Source of the DNA: Syngnathus acus
Lineage: Eukaryota > Chordata > Actinopteri > Syngnathiformes > Syngnathidae
Length of the DNA stretch: 64,000 bases
Direction: 5' to 3'
NCBI RefSeq assembly: GCF_901709675.1
Contig: NC_051107.1
Span: 3,970,001 to 4,034,000 of the forward strand
Made by a program: the position numbers and the translations under genes
Shown: piece by piece, positions 26,401 to 38,812 of the stretch
Layout: each line of letters starts with the position of its first letter
How positions within the stretch are numbered: the first letter of the stretch is position 1
The notes under the pieces: generated by a model
The model's input: only the letters and a program-made list of their open reading frames with translations
The model's database searches: none
Told to the model about the DNA's origin: nothing

Positions 26401-29400
26401 TCAGCGGGGAAAGGTACGAGGCCAAGTATACAAAGGGACAAATGTGATCTCGGTAAAAAAGTGGACGAAAATAAAAAAAATGTAAAAAAAAAAGCTTTGA
26501 TTTGACTGTTAGCTCTTAAAAAAAAAGAAATCAGTCTGCTCCCTTGCCGAACTGCAAAACAGATGTAGTCACCGTGACCTGGAGAAACCTTTTTAAGAGC
26601 TTCTCATCCATTTTTATCTAGTTAAATCCACTCCCAATGAAACTTGGGGAGGGAGGGGGGGGGGGGTAATGAGACGGTTGGGGTCGGCGGAGGAGAGCGC
26701 TGAGAATCATTTGCATTTGTCCCGGCGTGACCCGAGGGTAGCGAGGCGGAAGAAAATGGAAGGCTTGAAAAGGGAAGACGAAGCAATCGATGGCGAATCG
26801 TTTTTCCATCGTTTCAAAAAAGATCGTCATTTTGGATGATGAGCGATTTTTGAGGCACTTGCCGTTTAGATTAGCGCAGATATGTGTCACGCCGTGCCCT
26901 AAATAATAAGAAGCCGAGCGTCGCTTGGATTTGTATAGTAATGCTTTTGGCTCCCGGCCAAGGTAGGCCCTGCTGTTGACACACACACACACGCACACAC
27001 ACATCCCACAGCTTTAGACTGCGGAAAATAGGGATGCCCTTTACTCATTTGGATGGAAAAAGAAATACGATTCAATTAGCAGCTCAGCCCAAACTCACCA
27101 TTGTAAACAGTGTGTGCGCACGCGGGTGTGTGTGTTTGTGTACGCGTGTGCTCGGAGAGCTCGTGAATAGGCCCATAGAGCGACTAACCACAGGTCGGCC
27201 ATTACACCTAGTTACAGTCACCGCCGGATCGACAAGGAGACAGACAGTCTGCGACACTGACAGAACGCCACTGTGCGGGAGTTCCGAGCGCGCGCCGACG
27301 ATTAGCGACGGGGTCCCCCCCCGAAAAAATCCGACTTCTTCCCGGTCGCCCTTCTCAATGGCTTATTCTTAATCTAGAAGAGACGACGAGCTTGATTGAT
27401 TCGGACTCGGTCGTTACACTTTTTTATGCTCGCCGTATTTCACGATTTACGTCCTCGTTTGGATGCGAGATGACGTGCCCCGGTGGGACCGCCACGGAAA
27501 GATCAGTCTTTCCAGAAAAGAATGTCCCGATACTTTTGTCCGGAACCGTTTCAATCGGAGTCGCTAAATCAAATAATGGGGTTAGTTAACACCTCGGATT
27601 AATCAAAGCACCCTCCTGAGTGTTTATGAGCAAAATATGGCGGCCCATGAATGCTTCTTTGTGATCGTCCCGCCCTCATTTGGCCAATATTGCTTCTCTG
27701 TCTATTGCTGTGTCTTTGGCCTTAAAAGGGAAGCCTATGCTCTATGTTGCCTGTTTGTGAACCCCGCTGGAACAGCTGAGCATTTAGAATGGTTTGTTTA
27801 TGTCTGAAAAAGGGCTTTCCACACTAGGCCACTGTGGAGGAGCCGAGACGTCGTTCTGGACTGGAGAGCTTCGGATTTCTAACTCTAATCTTGACCTTTC
27901 CGTATTTCTCCAACCCGTTCGTCTCGTCTTGATGAATTAATGGGTACGGAATGATCATCTCTGTCGAAACCAATTTCAACTTGCTATGTAATCTGAATCG
28001 GATCCTGACTGCACTGATTTAAATAAGAGCTGACGACTCTTCTTTAGAACTCCTTAATGATCGACTGTCGGGTACTTATATGTATCAGATCCAATTTAAG
28101 CCTCATTTGCAATGTATACGCGCTAATCCAGATTTGACGAACCATTTTCGATAAAAAAAAAAAAACTGAAAAATGTACGGAAAAGTTTTTTACATATTGA
28201 CCCAATCATTCATTTCTCAACCGGTTCAAATACGCTAATTCAAAATATTCGGATCACATCTTGGATATTGGAAAACTGCAAATGAATCATTCAATCAAAT
28301 CCACGGCAAGTGACTTCGGCGTCAGTTTTTCAGCATTCCCACGCAATTTACAGAAACGATTCACTCGTATTCTTCTAATCATCGGCCGCTGGAACGAGAG
28401 GGAGGAAAAAGCAAGGGACGGGGCGGTGGAAAAGACGGCTCGGGCTCCAAGGGGGAAGATAGAAGGCTTATTATTGGTCGCCGGGAAGCCTGGAAAGTCT
28501 GCCTTCCAGGAAAAAAAAAAAAACATTGGTGGAAGCCGCCTGTGGCTTTCCACGCACGTGCGCACCCGCCTGCCCGTGTGGCATATTTAACAGCACGCCA
28601 ACTGCGTGTGTTTTGATTGACAGGTGTCAGGATACCTTGCACCTCTCTGCACCATCTCTAATGGAGGAGCAGAAGCGCAAGGGGGAAGAAAGATGGAGTG
28701 GTCCTCAGTGACAGACACATGTGGAGGGGGTAGGGGGGGGTTCTGTCGTTAATTGCCCCCTACTCCATAACCCGCTGAGCGGAGGGAGGGGGGTGAAAGA
28801 GTGGAGGAGGGGTGGCGCTGTCTGCCATCTGCTCTGATTCCTGACCCCCCCCTCCCTCCTGTAAGCAACCTCTCCTCCTTGCACATCCACTTCTCCCGCC
28901 ATTTTCCCTCCTCCTTGTTTCTTCCAGCGTCAAAAAAAAAAACTGTGTGCATATAATGTACGCCTGATTCAGATTTGAATTTGATTTGCTGTGCAAATGC
29001 GCCGATCCAGCTAAAACTTAAATATTAATAATAAAAATAATAAAAAGGTGGCATCACGACAACCTCCCCGAAGGAGAAAGTCTTGTGACAATAACGTCTG
29101 AGTATATCTTTGCTGACAGCTTGCATGCTTCTCCCTTCCTGACCTCTCCGACCTTTCAACCCTCCGCCCCCGGGGCTCGCTGGGGCATTGTGCATCCGCA
29201 AACATTTGAGCAGAAAACGCAAGCGCAGCATTCTAAAAGGTGACCTGGGTTAGCCTTCCAATTCCACGCCGCCAGCGCCCCAAAACGGGAAGCTCCATCA
29301 ATGGCGTGGCATTAATGGGCCACGGGATGATGTTCCACATTGTGCACATACCTATCGCACGCACGCACATAAGCGATTATCAAGCAAAGCCCAACAAGTG

Positions 29401-31290
29401 GGGAGCTTATCGGCCTGGCACTCGCCCCTCCCCTCCTCTTCCGTCCCCATTGCTCTCTGCTTAGCGCCCAGTGGGAGGGGGGTGGGGGGTTCACCCCCCC
29501 GCTGCAAAACACAGCTTCTGCATTACGCCGTTTACTCATTTAGCAAAGACAGAAGAAATTGAGCCATCTTGAAAGATGTCTGGTTGCTGGGTTTGTGCAC
29601 AGGAAGGGGGGGGGGGGGGGCAGCCCCACCCATGAGGCTGTGTGTAAATATTTTTCTAACAGTATTTGCAATGACTTTGGGGTATTAAAAGTGACATTTG
29701 GAATCCCTCTTGGTTTCATTGTCTCTGGGCAACAATGTTTGTGCTGAGTTGGCTCCCACTTGTATTCCCACTCGTGCTTTTGCTATTGTTGTGTGGACGC
29801 CGCTCGGCTCCACCTGCCAGTGTCTCAAACACACACACACACAGAGGAGTGTGGGACCGTCGCAGCTGGCCGATCGGCACGTGTCCTGACCTCAGCGGCC
29901 GAAACGGCAAGGGTCACAGGTTGTGTGTGTGTGTGTGTGTAGGGGGGGGTTTAATTATGTCCGTGTACTCACGTGGCTCTTAAAGTGACAACAAACACAA
30001 GCAGGGATGATAGGAAGGGTGCCGGCAGCGGGCTCGGCGTGTGCCGGGGTCAGCGAGGGTGAAAGGTCGACGCGGCGGACAAAAGGGCCGGCTGCTGCGG
30101 TCCTTTTTGGCTCTTCACGAGTATTATATTGCCCAGCGACTCCGGCATTTACGGACGGCGGCCATTTTTAAAAGCAGGAAAAGGTTACAGTTGTATGTGT
30201 ATAGAAAGTGAGAGATTATATTATTTATTTTTTATTATTGTTTTCTGTACTTTCTACTTTTTACTTTGTCCATCAGTGCAGCACTAATAGTCATTCTTTG
30301 CAGATGATAAAGAATATGAACACGGTTTCATGGCAAGCCATAGTGATGCAACAACGCAGATGCTATTTAGCATTAGCATTAAGCTAGCGGCAGGGTTACG
30401 ACTAATGTGGAAATGAGTAGAGGAGTATCCTTTGGATGCAAGTGGTGCTTTGCTGACATTTACAGAGTCGCTTAATGAAATCGACGGCCGGTTGAGATGT
30501 CAATCACAAAACGTAGCACCAGACAGTGGTTGCTAGGCTACGCCACCTCACGTCGTCATTGCTGAGAGGTCAGTCATGTCAACCCCACTTGACGCAGATA
30601 TTAGCCAGTCTCCATTACAAAGAGTGCCAGTAAAATCTAACAGCCGGCCACCCACCCGCCAAGTGGAAAATCCAAATACGGTAATCCTCCGACAGTACGC
30701 GTTGCAGAGCAAAAAAGGAGACGGCTGACGGATAGCGCGAAGATGGGAGTTCCACGGAAAAGGCCACGTTCGCCAGCCGGGGGAGGCGTGAGCTCATCGG
30801 CCCGTGCAACTCCGCGCCGGTTCTCCCTCCCGAAACTCGGAAACTCCTCCTGTCTCGGCCTTCTATTATCCCAAGGCGACACACAATGTCACACACTCAT
30901 CCCACTGTTCTGCTTATTGATGACTCAAGCTTTCCGTTTTTCTTTCCGGATACACAGTCAACGCCGAGCCGCTCCGGCACCTCTGGGCCTAATGGACTGA
31001 TTTGGACTATTTACAGCTGTGCTCCGTTTCTACAATGACTCACAAAGGAACAAAGGGGCCTCTGTGTGAGGGAGCTTCTCCGTTTCTTGTCAACAGGACC
31101 TACCCGAGTGCGCTAAACTTTTTCTTCGAAAGCCCTCCCTACCTTGATTAACTTCCCCCAGGGCCTCCAATTTCATGTCTTGAAATACACAACGCGTGGG
31201 AATGTTCACACAACTCTAAATTAGCATTGATGATAGCATTAGCATTGATTCAGAGGAAAGTTATCAAGGGTAAAAAAACAGAAGCATTGC
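23500..31290. other. Gene-free intergenic DNA, fourth part
   Basis: No supportable exon. There are short (CA)n/(GT)n tracts at 26019-26031, 26979-27003, 29828-29842 and about 29920-29940, and G tracts near 26650-26666 and 29606-29620. Low-repeat blocks at about 27680-28140 and 31010-31200 could be regulatory. The purine-rich stretch at 28380-28960 yields long open frames only because of its skewed composition. Confidence 0.55.
24158..24209. repeat. Short dispersed hairpin-like repeat, copy 2
   Basis: It reads 'aactcattcactgccag' and later 'ccgtcaatggcagtgaagga', so the arms pair as an inverted repeat (actgcca / tggcagt). Same family as the elements at 752-799 and 49925-49995. Confidence 0.55.
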
Positions 31291-31305
31291 GCAACAGCAT
31301 GTTAG

Positions 31306-31475
31306 CTGTAATGCTAATGTCAACACCTTGAGTGGTGTGTCATGGCTGGTCCACCCATCAGGGTCGCCATGGCGATTATTAAAAATGTGCTGGTCCATTT
31401 ATAACTGCCAACAGGAGCAGCTTGAACTGTAATGCTAGCACCGACGCTAGCGCTAACACCTGGCTGGTCCACCAA
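31306..31475. repeat. Spaced partial direct repeat
   Basis: 'ctgtaatgcta' plus 'tggctggtccacc' occur in the same order at 31306-31357 and again at 31427-31474, about 120 bp apart. The second copy has lost several bases between the two blocks. Probably an old local duplication. Confidence 0.5.
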
Positions 31476-31499
31476 TGTTATAAACTACTACAAGTAGGC

Positions 31500-33336
31500 A
31501 AGGGAGTTCAAAACGTGTAAAGTCAAACTGAAACGGTATTATGCAAATTGAAGGTTATATACCGCTCCCCGTATTTTCTCTTTCACCCTTGAACCTTTCA
31601 CCTAGTCCCCTCGTGTTCCTCCTGTCTTTCCGTGCATACCTGAGGCTATGAGTGCCTCCTCAGTGTGTTTGACATCAAATTTCCACTCGGCGCGGTTCTA
31701 AAAGGCCTGTTTGTTTAACGCAAAGCCCGGACGCGAGCCCCGCTCGCCGATGAACTCGCCCGGGGAACAACACCCTGTCGGAATGTCTGGAATTCTCCAC
31801 AACAAGGATTAGCTCATCCCTGTCTGTTGTCTCTGGCTTGTGTGTTTGTCATTCTTTCCCCCCGCGTGGGCTTACATGGACCAACTGATGGACTCGCACA
31901 CAAAAGGCCAACCTGAAGGCCTGAAATGCCGGAGCGGCACACAACCTCTTACATTACCCCGCAAAAAAACAACCTCTGGACACCGTTACCTGGCTTTTTG
32001 ATTTATTTTTTGCTGAGTGGGTCATTATTTGGATCTGAGGAGCCGTCATTTTCAGCCATTAGCAACATCAGAGACAAGATCGTGCCGCATGTTCCAAAAT
32101 ACAAGAATAAGGAGTCTCTTTATAAGCGTACGTCGACACAAAGCACAATAGGTACTATTTACACAGATGTCCGGACATTATTGGACTAAAAGATGAATCC
32201 TTTGAAGGCCCAAAATCGAGCTGTCCATCACTAGAAGTACAAATATCCACTTTGATATAATCAAGATGCAAATAGAGAAAACATGACGTTTGATAATAAA
32301 TAATGGGAATAAAATAGGACAAAACCTGCTTTCATCACTGTAATTGTTCCACTAGGTCACCCATGTTGGCGCAACTGAGTTAGAGCAATAGTTGGGCAAC
32401 ATTGCCCCCTTGTGGACAATATTATATAGCATCAACAGTAAAAGATTATCTAAAACGAATAAAAAGAACACTCAATGAATAGATTGTATCGTAAATTCAT
32501 ATATCGGTCCACACATACAATAATTTTAATTATTAATATTGTTCGTTTTTGCTTTGTCACCTTGAACAGGAACAAGATTTCTTCAAGAGGACTATGACCA
32601 TTATGTGATGGAGTTGTGAGCGAGCATGGAAATCCCACTTGACAAAATAACACTGGTAATTCCCCTTCAATGAAAACTGACAGGAACTATAAGTGGCATT
32701 TAATAGGGAAGTGTCACATACTGTTTTACGGAAACTCTTTTGACATTTATTACGGGTTACAAAAGACCTACCTTGTTTCTGTTGAGTCCGAGAGCAGCAG
32801 GAACGACAACGTTTCTAAGTAATCCCAAGTGTGCAGGCCGCATATTCTCTCATTTGAAGTACAGTTGTATTCTCAGTATTTATTTGATATAAAAAGTCTA
32901 CACACCCCTGTTCTGAGACAATTCACAAGGAGGCAGGTGGGTCCCGACTCCCATTTCTCTTAGTTATAAGAGGGGGTGCACACTTATGCTACTACATCAC
33001 TGTTGGTTATTTTGACTTTTCTTTAATGGACTTGTGCATGCTGATTTATCTTTGTTACTTTTTATAGAACAATAACATGGCATGACTGACGTGCAGACTT
33101 TGAACGGGAAGATCCAACTCATGACGCAAACATATCAACAAGTGGAGTGACACGTGCACACGTTGAGAAACAAGTGAGAGTTCAAAACAGATTGACGGGA
33201 ACTCGGACTTAAAAAATATCATTGGGACATTTTAACGAGTTCATAAAGAGTGTTTACTTACACGCCGGGAACGCTGGCTCACTGGCTTGTTTGGATCCGT
33301 GGAAGAAAGCAAATAGTTTGACCTTTTTCTTGTCTT
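31500..33336. other. Gene-free DNA downstream of il17rel
   Basis: No exon was recognised. A block at about 31690-31850 is repeat-free and GC-richer. The remainder is AT-rich and may include il17rel 3' UTR, as several AATAAA hexamers occur on the minus strand (for example near 32745 and 32880). Confidence 0.5.
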
Positions 33337-33341
33337 TTATT
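33336..33341 (-). terminator. il17rel: Poly(A) signal overlapping the il17rel stop codon
   Basis: AATAAA on the minus strand shares its TAA with the stop codon at 33337-33339. If used, the 3' UTR would be only about 10-30 nt. Further AATAAA hexamers downstream are alternatives. Confidence 0.4.
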
Positions 33342-36300
33342 CATTTTCACATAGAAAGTCACATTCAGAAGTGTAGAATCTGCCAAAAAATAAATAAATA
33401 AAATTGACTTAGTGACAGGAAAAAGGTGATTGAGGTGGTGGTGGGGGGGGGTGACTTACTTGTTGTGTTTTCCAACGCACTTCATCTTTGTTTCCTTTCT
33501 CCTTCGATCAACTAAGAAGAGAAAATATACTCAGCGGTCTGCACATCAAGTCCGCCAGCGCGGTTTGAACTTTACCTGCGATCGTCAAAAGAAACGCCAA
33601 GGCGACCACGCTGATCGTGGCGAGGCCAAGACCAAGTGAGACGACGTCCCAGCCGGCTTGTGTTCCGAGAGTTGACCCTTGACCTGTGAAGAAAATAAGA
33701 CAATCGCACAAATGGCCATCACGGGGGGGGCAAAAACAAAAAATCCTTACTGACGTGCTGGGTGGGGCAGTGAAGGACGGTGGCGGCGTAATTCACATCA
33801 GTCCTCCTCACCTATGCCAACACAAAACATAAGTCAACTCTTCTCTTGAGCGACCGAGTATTTATTCGAGCAACTCACAAGAACACAATCGTGGACGTCT
33901 GTCAGGTTCAAGCTGACGGATGAGCGCTCCCCCTGATGAAGACAAATACGGTCGCCACGGTTACTTGCGGACGTGACGGAGCGAGGCGCGCTTCGCGACC
34001 TACCACTTGCACGGTCACGCCGGTCCCAGTTGCGTGACACACGGTCGAGTCTTGAGAGGGCCTACACGCGTCGATGGAGAAAGTGGCGTTGATGCGTGAT
34101 GTCAGAGTTGACCCTTGTTGCGCCAAGGTCACGTCCCACACTGCAAATAAAAAGTCATTTTGTTTTTTTAACCACGTTAAAGTTCCTCTACTTACTTCCT
34201 TTGCATTGAAATGCCACAAGCTGACCTCAAAGCACGACATGAAGGTCAACAACTCACTTCCATATAGTTTCTTGGCACAAGTAACCCACAAAATGGCGCC
34301 AAAGCAACAAAACCGTATATAAGTCACCAAACAGTATTGTGCATATTTTATTATTAGAACACTAAATAATTGTTCAAACATGTAAATAATACATTAATAG
34401 TATAAATAACATACAGAAAAGTTTGTATAAATATTGAAAATATACGTGTAACAAGAAGCACTGGACAGGCTAACGAGTTAGCGGAAAGAAGCTAATTCGC
34501 GATCGTGCTAACACGATTAAACGGACCTCTAAAGGAATGTAAACGAACATTTGGAGCAATAATACATTGTCCTATAGGTTAGACACATGTTATTGTTCAT
34601 TTTTTATGTTAGGAGACCCACTTACATTGTCAATAACTGCTATACCAATGTAACCGGCATGATGTATGTACACGAAGGTGAAACAGGAAGTAGTATCGCC
34701 TGAAAACGGCCTTCAAAATAAAGCATCCTACCTCAACTCAAAGCACGCTGAAAATCTTTGGCAACAACAAATCTAGTTTATTATAATGTGTACTTGCTTG
34801 AAGGGCATTTTTACAAACACCTACTAAATATGAAGAGTTTTAAATGGTTTTTTAAAAGTAGTACCTTGGAGACTCTTGACAAAAGGACACCTGATCCAAG
34901 ACTGGTTCCCTGCAGTGAACTAAAAAATAAAAAAATAAATATTAAAAACCTTTTTTTTTTTTATATTTCATATTTTTTTCTGTATTTATACTTATTGTAT
35001 TTGTTTATTTACTCATTTAGATGGATTTAAGAATGCCCCCATTACATTTTAGGTCAAAATGTCCCCCCCCCCCATAATAAAGAGTTGTTACCTTCATGCA
35101 CAGTTGAGGGTGAGGGTCCACTTTTGCAAATGTTATCTGAAAAGCAACAATATTTATATTGCTTGTGAGCCAAACAACATTCCATGCTAAAAAAAAAAAA
35201 AAAAAAAAAGCACTCCAGCAGCTTCATGCGTCATTGCACTGGCGTTTTGTTTGACTTGAACCACGAATGATTTCCGTAGCAATTCCACCTTAAGAATGTT
35301 TACAACTTGAATGTCAGCAGACTCGCATGCTTGGGTTAAACACACACGTCAGAAATTACGTGTCACTTAATAAATAGATTCACACCTCTTGTTTTCCCAT
35401 TGATAATGATCGAAACTGAGTCATACTAACCACATCATGACTCAGCTGAATAGTAATGAGCAAGCTCTGAGTCATCATCAACTTCCAATGAATGACTGAA
35501 TGACGAAGCGTTGACAACTCATCTTTTTTTTGTTTTACCATTTCTCTGCTGATATCGCGCCAGACGCTCTCCTGATCAGAACAGCCGTCTTCCTCCCGCC
35601 TCTGGCACAGCGTCACCCGAGCCGAAAGCGGACAGGCAGGTTCCCACGACAGCGCCTCCTCCAGCGGGTCGAAACGAATCCCGTGCCACATCTCCTCCAA
35701 GGCTGCGAGGACCCGCGGAGAATATTAGCAATCAAGGTTACAAAATAAAAATCACGCGACAAAAAGACTCACCGTCTTTGAAAGGGCAGACCTGAACTCT
35801 GGGGGCGTCCATCACGGCCGGCCAACCCTGCGGATAATCGGAAACATATAATCGGCGTTCATCGACGCACGTGGAAACTCCGCCGGAGGTTTTACCTCAA
35901 TGCACAGGCACGGCAACGGTCTGGAGAAAGACAGAACCACGCTCTTGTCGGGCTCTTCTTTCTTGATCTGGGAGACAGATACGATTAAGTTGGAGTTCAG
36001 ATTCCGATTCTTGTCCGAGGCCTTACCATAGCGTTGGCGCCGGTGCCGACGCAGATGAAATCCTTCCGGCAGAGTCGCACGTGGTAGTCGTGACCCTGCA
36101 GGGCCTCGGTGACCCCGACGCGTACTTCCTTCCGATCCAGGTCGACGTCGTGCCAGAGCCGACCAGCTGACGGATAGCTAGTTAGTTTCAGGTAGGGGGG
36201 GGGGGGCAGAGGTGACATTTTGAGGGGTACTCACTGGTGCATTCTGGAATGTTTCTTCTCAGATCTTTCCATGAGCAGTCTGGAGTCAGAAAAAAAATAA

Positions 36301-37546
36301 TGAAACAGGTTTCACAGATAAGACATGAAATTCGGAGTACCTGGAGCCACGTAAGTCCCAGTCTGGGTTATCCCACAGTAGCTCGGGAACGTAGTGACGG
36401 TGACTCTCACTTTCTGCCGCGGAGAAACGTCAATGCAGTCGTTCTCCACCTCCACCTAGCAAGATAAATCGGATTATTTTAACAAATGGTAACAGTGCCG
36501 AGGTTCAGGGTCACGGTACCTCCATCCCTGCCATTTTCCGCCTGGACACTTTTGAGATGCTGATGCTTCGGCACTTTTGCGGCTTTCCCGGCGTCTCGGA
36601 GCAAATGGAAAAGCCCTGGATGGACTCTGGAGGTTGAAAGAAGCTGACGGTTGATACCAAGTACCGATACCGCTAGGACTTTATTTATTGGGACGTACTG
36701 GCAAGGTGTGCAGTTGTTTTGATCCGAAGGCGCAAGGAACATTTCTGGCTCGCCTCGCACATCATGACAGTGGAAAAGCTGAGGTTGCGGAAAACAGCGG
36801 TCACGTCAAGTCCGTCAGTAGGCTTCCGGCAAGGAGGAGGAACAAAATCTGTAAAATAAAAAACAAAAAAAACAATCACTTTTCACCAGGTAACTTCCTC
36901 CATCATCACATGTCGTTCCTGTTTAACCGGACAGGAGACCACTTCGGATTGAGTCGGCACTCACAAGCTGGCTTGGACTTGCATTGGAGGCCCTGTGAGG
37001 AGAAAAGTCACAAATAAAATTGAAATACAATTTTAAAATAAATATAAAAAATAAATACCAAATAATTAACAAATAAATAAATACATAGATAAATACATAC
37101 ATAAATAAATACATAAAACCTTACATAAATAAATCGTCAAAGGACACCTCTGTAATAAAAATAATAATAATATAGTGCTGAATAAATCATTTCATTCACT
37201 TTAAGTTTCTATGTAGTGTTACAAAAAATATTTCAACTCCACTGTTTGTTTACCTGTATTTTCATGATAGAAAATAAAAATAGAAAGTCAATTAAATGTT
37301 TGTCTAGTCGGTTCACTGAGGTACCAGAAGATTCTGTCAAAATATTCAACTTTAAATGTGAGTCAGCAATTATAAATATAAAGTGAAACCCCCTGGATTA
37401 TTTTGAGGGGTGTAAAACAATCAAGAAGGAAGCAGACGTACCTGAGAACACTTGGTACCACATGCCGTTATCCTTTCCACTCCCAGGTTTGGTCCAGCAC
37501 CTCCAAACCCAAAATGGCACATCAGCAAAGCAGCCCACAGGATCAT
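33337..37546 (-). CDS. il17rel: Interleukin-17 receptor E-like protein, complete, 18 coding exons
   Basis: Predicted 511-aa type I membrane protein. Exons in transcript order: 37546-37442, 36992-36965, 36848-36699, 36626-36520, 36455-36341, 36279-36235, 36166-36027, 35967-35896, 35827-35773, 35702-35539, 35136-35092, 34919-34865, 34140-34004, 33932-33879, 33811-33751, 33683-33576, 33511-33460, 33379-33337. They sum to 1536 nt, all with GT-AG junctions. Residues 1-17 (MILWAALLMCHFGFGGA) look like a signal peptide, which fixes the start. The ectodomain is cysteine-rich and contains landmarks I recall from IL17REL/IL17RE: CSQGLQCK, KCSLRLRIKTT, RLCRKDFICVGTGA, PLPCLCIE, ALSWEPACP and KVDPHPQLCMK. 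Three N-glycosylation sequons are visible (NLS, NAT, NLT). A hydrophobic helix at residues 458-480 is followed by a basic stop-transfer (DRRRK) and a tail of only ~31 residues, with no SEFIR domain. The family belongs to IL-17 receptors; ligand and role are not known from the sequence. IL17RE or IL17RC are alternatives, but the lack of SEFIR favours the E-like member. It is divergent from ppm1h. Confidence 0.82.
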
Positions 37547-38800
37547 CTTTGGACTTGCTCAGTCACGGCTCCCACTCTTATTTGACTGATGTGCTTGTGA
37601 TGTCAGAGTCTCCCAGTGGTGGTGTGATGGTGCCAGGGAATTGGTGATAATTGGTTATATCATAGTGGGCGGAGCTTCCTCCCACATTCTAAAAACATGC
37701 AAGCTCAGCTGATTGTACTCCAAATTACCCGATGGTGTGGTTGTTTGTGTGTAATGTGATTGGGTGGTCCAAAGTCAACTGGATTGGCTCCAGCACGCCC
37801 GCGACCCTCGTGAGGAGAAGCCTTTCAGACAGTGGATGGATGGATTGATGGGGGCGGAGCTTGATGACTCTGGAAAACCAAGGGGATTCTATTATTAGCA
37901 ACAGACAGGGAAATTAGGTCATCAATGTGTATTTACAACAAAACAATCTAAAGTGTGTTTCACACAAACACAAAAAACGTTTGACTTGAGCAACAGTAAA
38001 ACAAAAAAAAGCACTGGGAACGTTTTCAGGAAACGCGATAAAAGGAAATACACAAAGTAGAACACAAACCATGATGTACATTACTGGAAATCACATGGGA
38101 TTAGTTTTTTCCTCCCTGGAGATTTTTATCTTTTCTTGATTCATCGCTGGCATTATTTCCTTTAACTGATATCGAGTGCGGATAAATAGCGCCCTCTGGC
38201 AGGATGCGAGGTGTATTGCAGGATGCCGTTCCAATTACGTCATAAATCTTTCGTCGGGCTTTTAGAATAAATACGTGTTTTAGTTGTGTTGTTAAAAAAA
38301 TAATTATGGGTTGGTTACTGGCTATTTCTTTCATTTTTTTTTGTATTTCCATTTCCAGTATTGCGCAATATGTTATTTTTATAGGCTATTTAATAAATTG
38401 ATGGCGAGTCTGACGACATAGTTTGCTTTTAAATAGTCATGCTGCACTCGGATGTCGGTTGCATCTCAATGTTGCATCTACGGCGAGGATTTATCTTCTG
38501 TGGAGTGCTCATCCTCTGCACGCTGCAAAAAATGCCGAACACACCACAAGCCTTGCGCCTAACATGAGAAAACAAAAATGAAATGTCTGACTATCAAACC
38601 AAAATAAATCCTATAAATGCTTTATTATTATTCCCATGACTATTATTAGTGTTGTTGCCGATTGAACCTTTTTTTTTTAACTCGATTTAATCATGTGCAA
38701 ATCTACTTTTGTCCCACGCTGTATTCTACAGTTGTGATGTATTTTTAATGAACTAGTCATTACACGTATACATGACGTAAATAAAAGCAGAGGGTGCATT
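37547..38800. other. Spacer upstream of il17rel, with repeats
   Basis: The il17rel promoter should lie just right of 37546, but no clear TATA box or CpG island is seen there. The spacer contains a truncated fish repeat (about 37672-37850) and a pair of inverted 17-mers (38519-38535 / 38796-38812). AT-rich unique DNA fills the remainder. Confidence 0.55.
37672..37850 (+). repeat. Truncated fish interspersed repeat ('ggctccagcacgcccgcgac' family)
   Basis: It contains 'cccacattctaaaaacatgc', 'gtactccaaattacccgatg', 'attggctccagcacgcccgc' and 'gaccctcgtgagga', and ends in a (TGGA)n tail ('gtggatggatgga'). I recall this block order from a very common repeat of teleost genomes. Internal parts are missing compared with that recollection. 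No coding capacity. Confidence 0.65.
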
Positions 38801-38812
38801 TTTTGCAGCGTG
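38519..38812. mobile_element. MITE-like element: perfect 17-bp terminal inverted repeats
   Basis: CACGCTGCAAAAAATGC at 38519-38535 is repeated as its exact reverse complement at 38796-38812, enclosing a 294-bp span without coding capacity. The terminal 'gctgcaaaaa' resembles ends of non-autonomous fish DNA transposons I recall. No clear target-site duplication was found in the flanks, so the boundaries or the transposon interpretation may be wrong. Confidence 0.5.
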
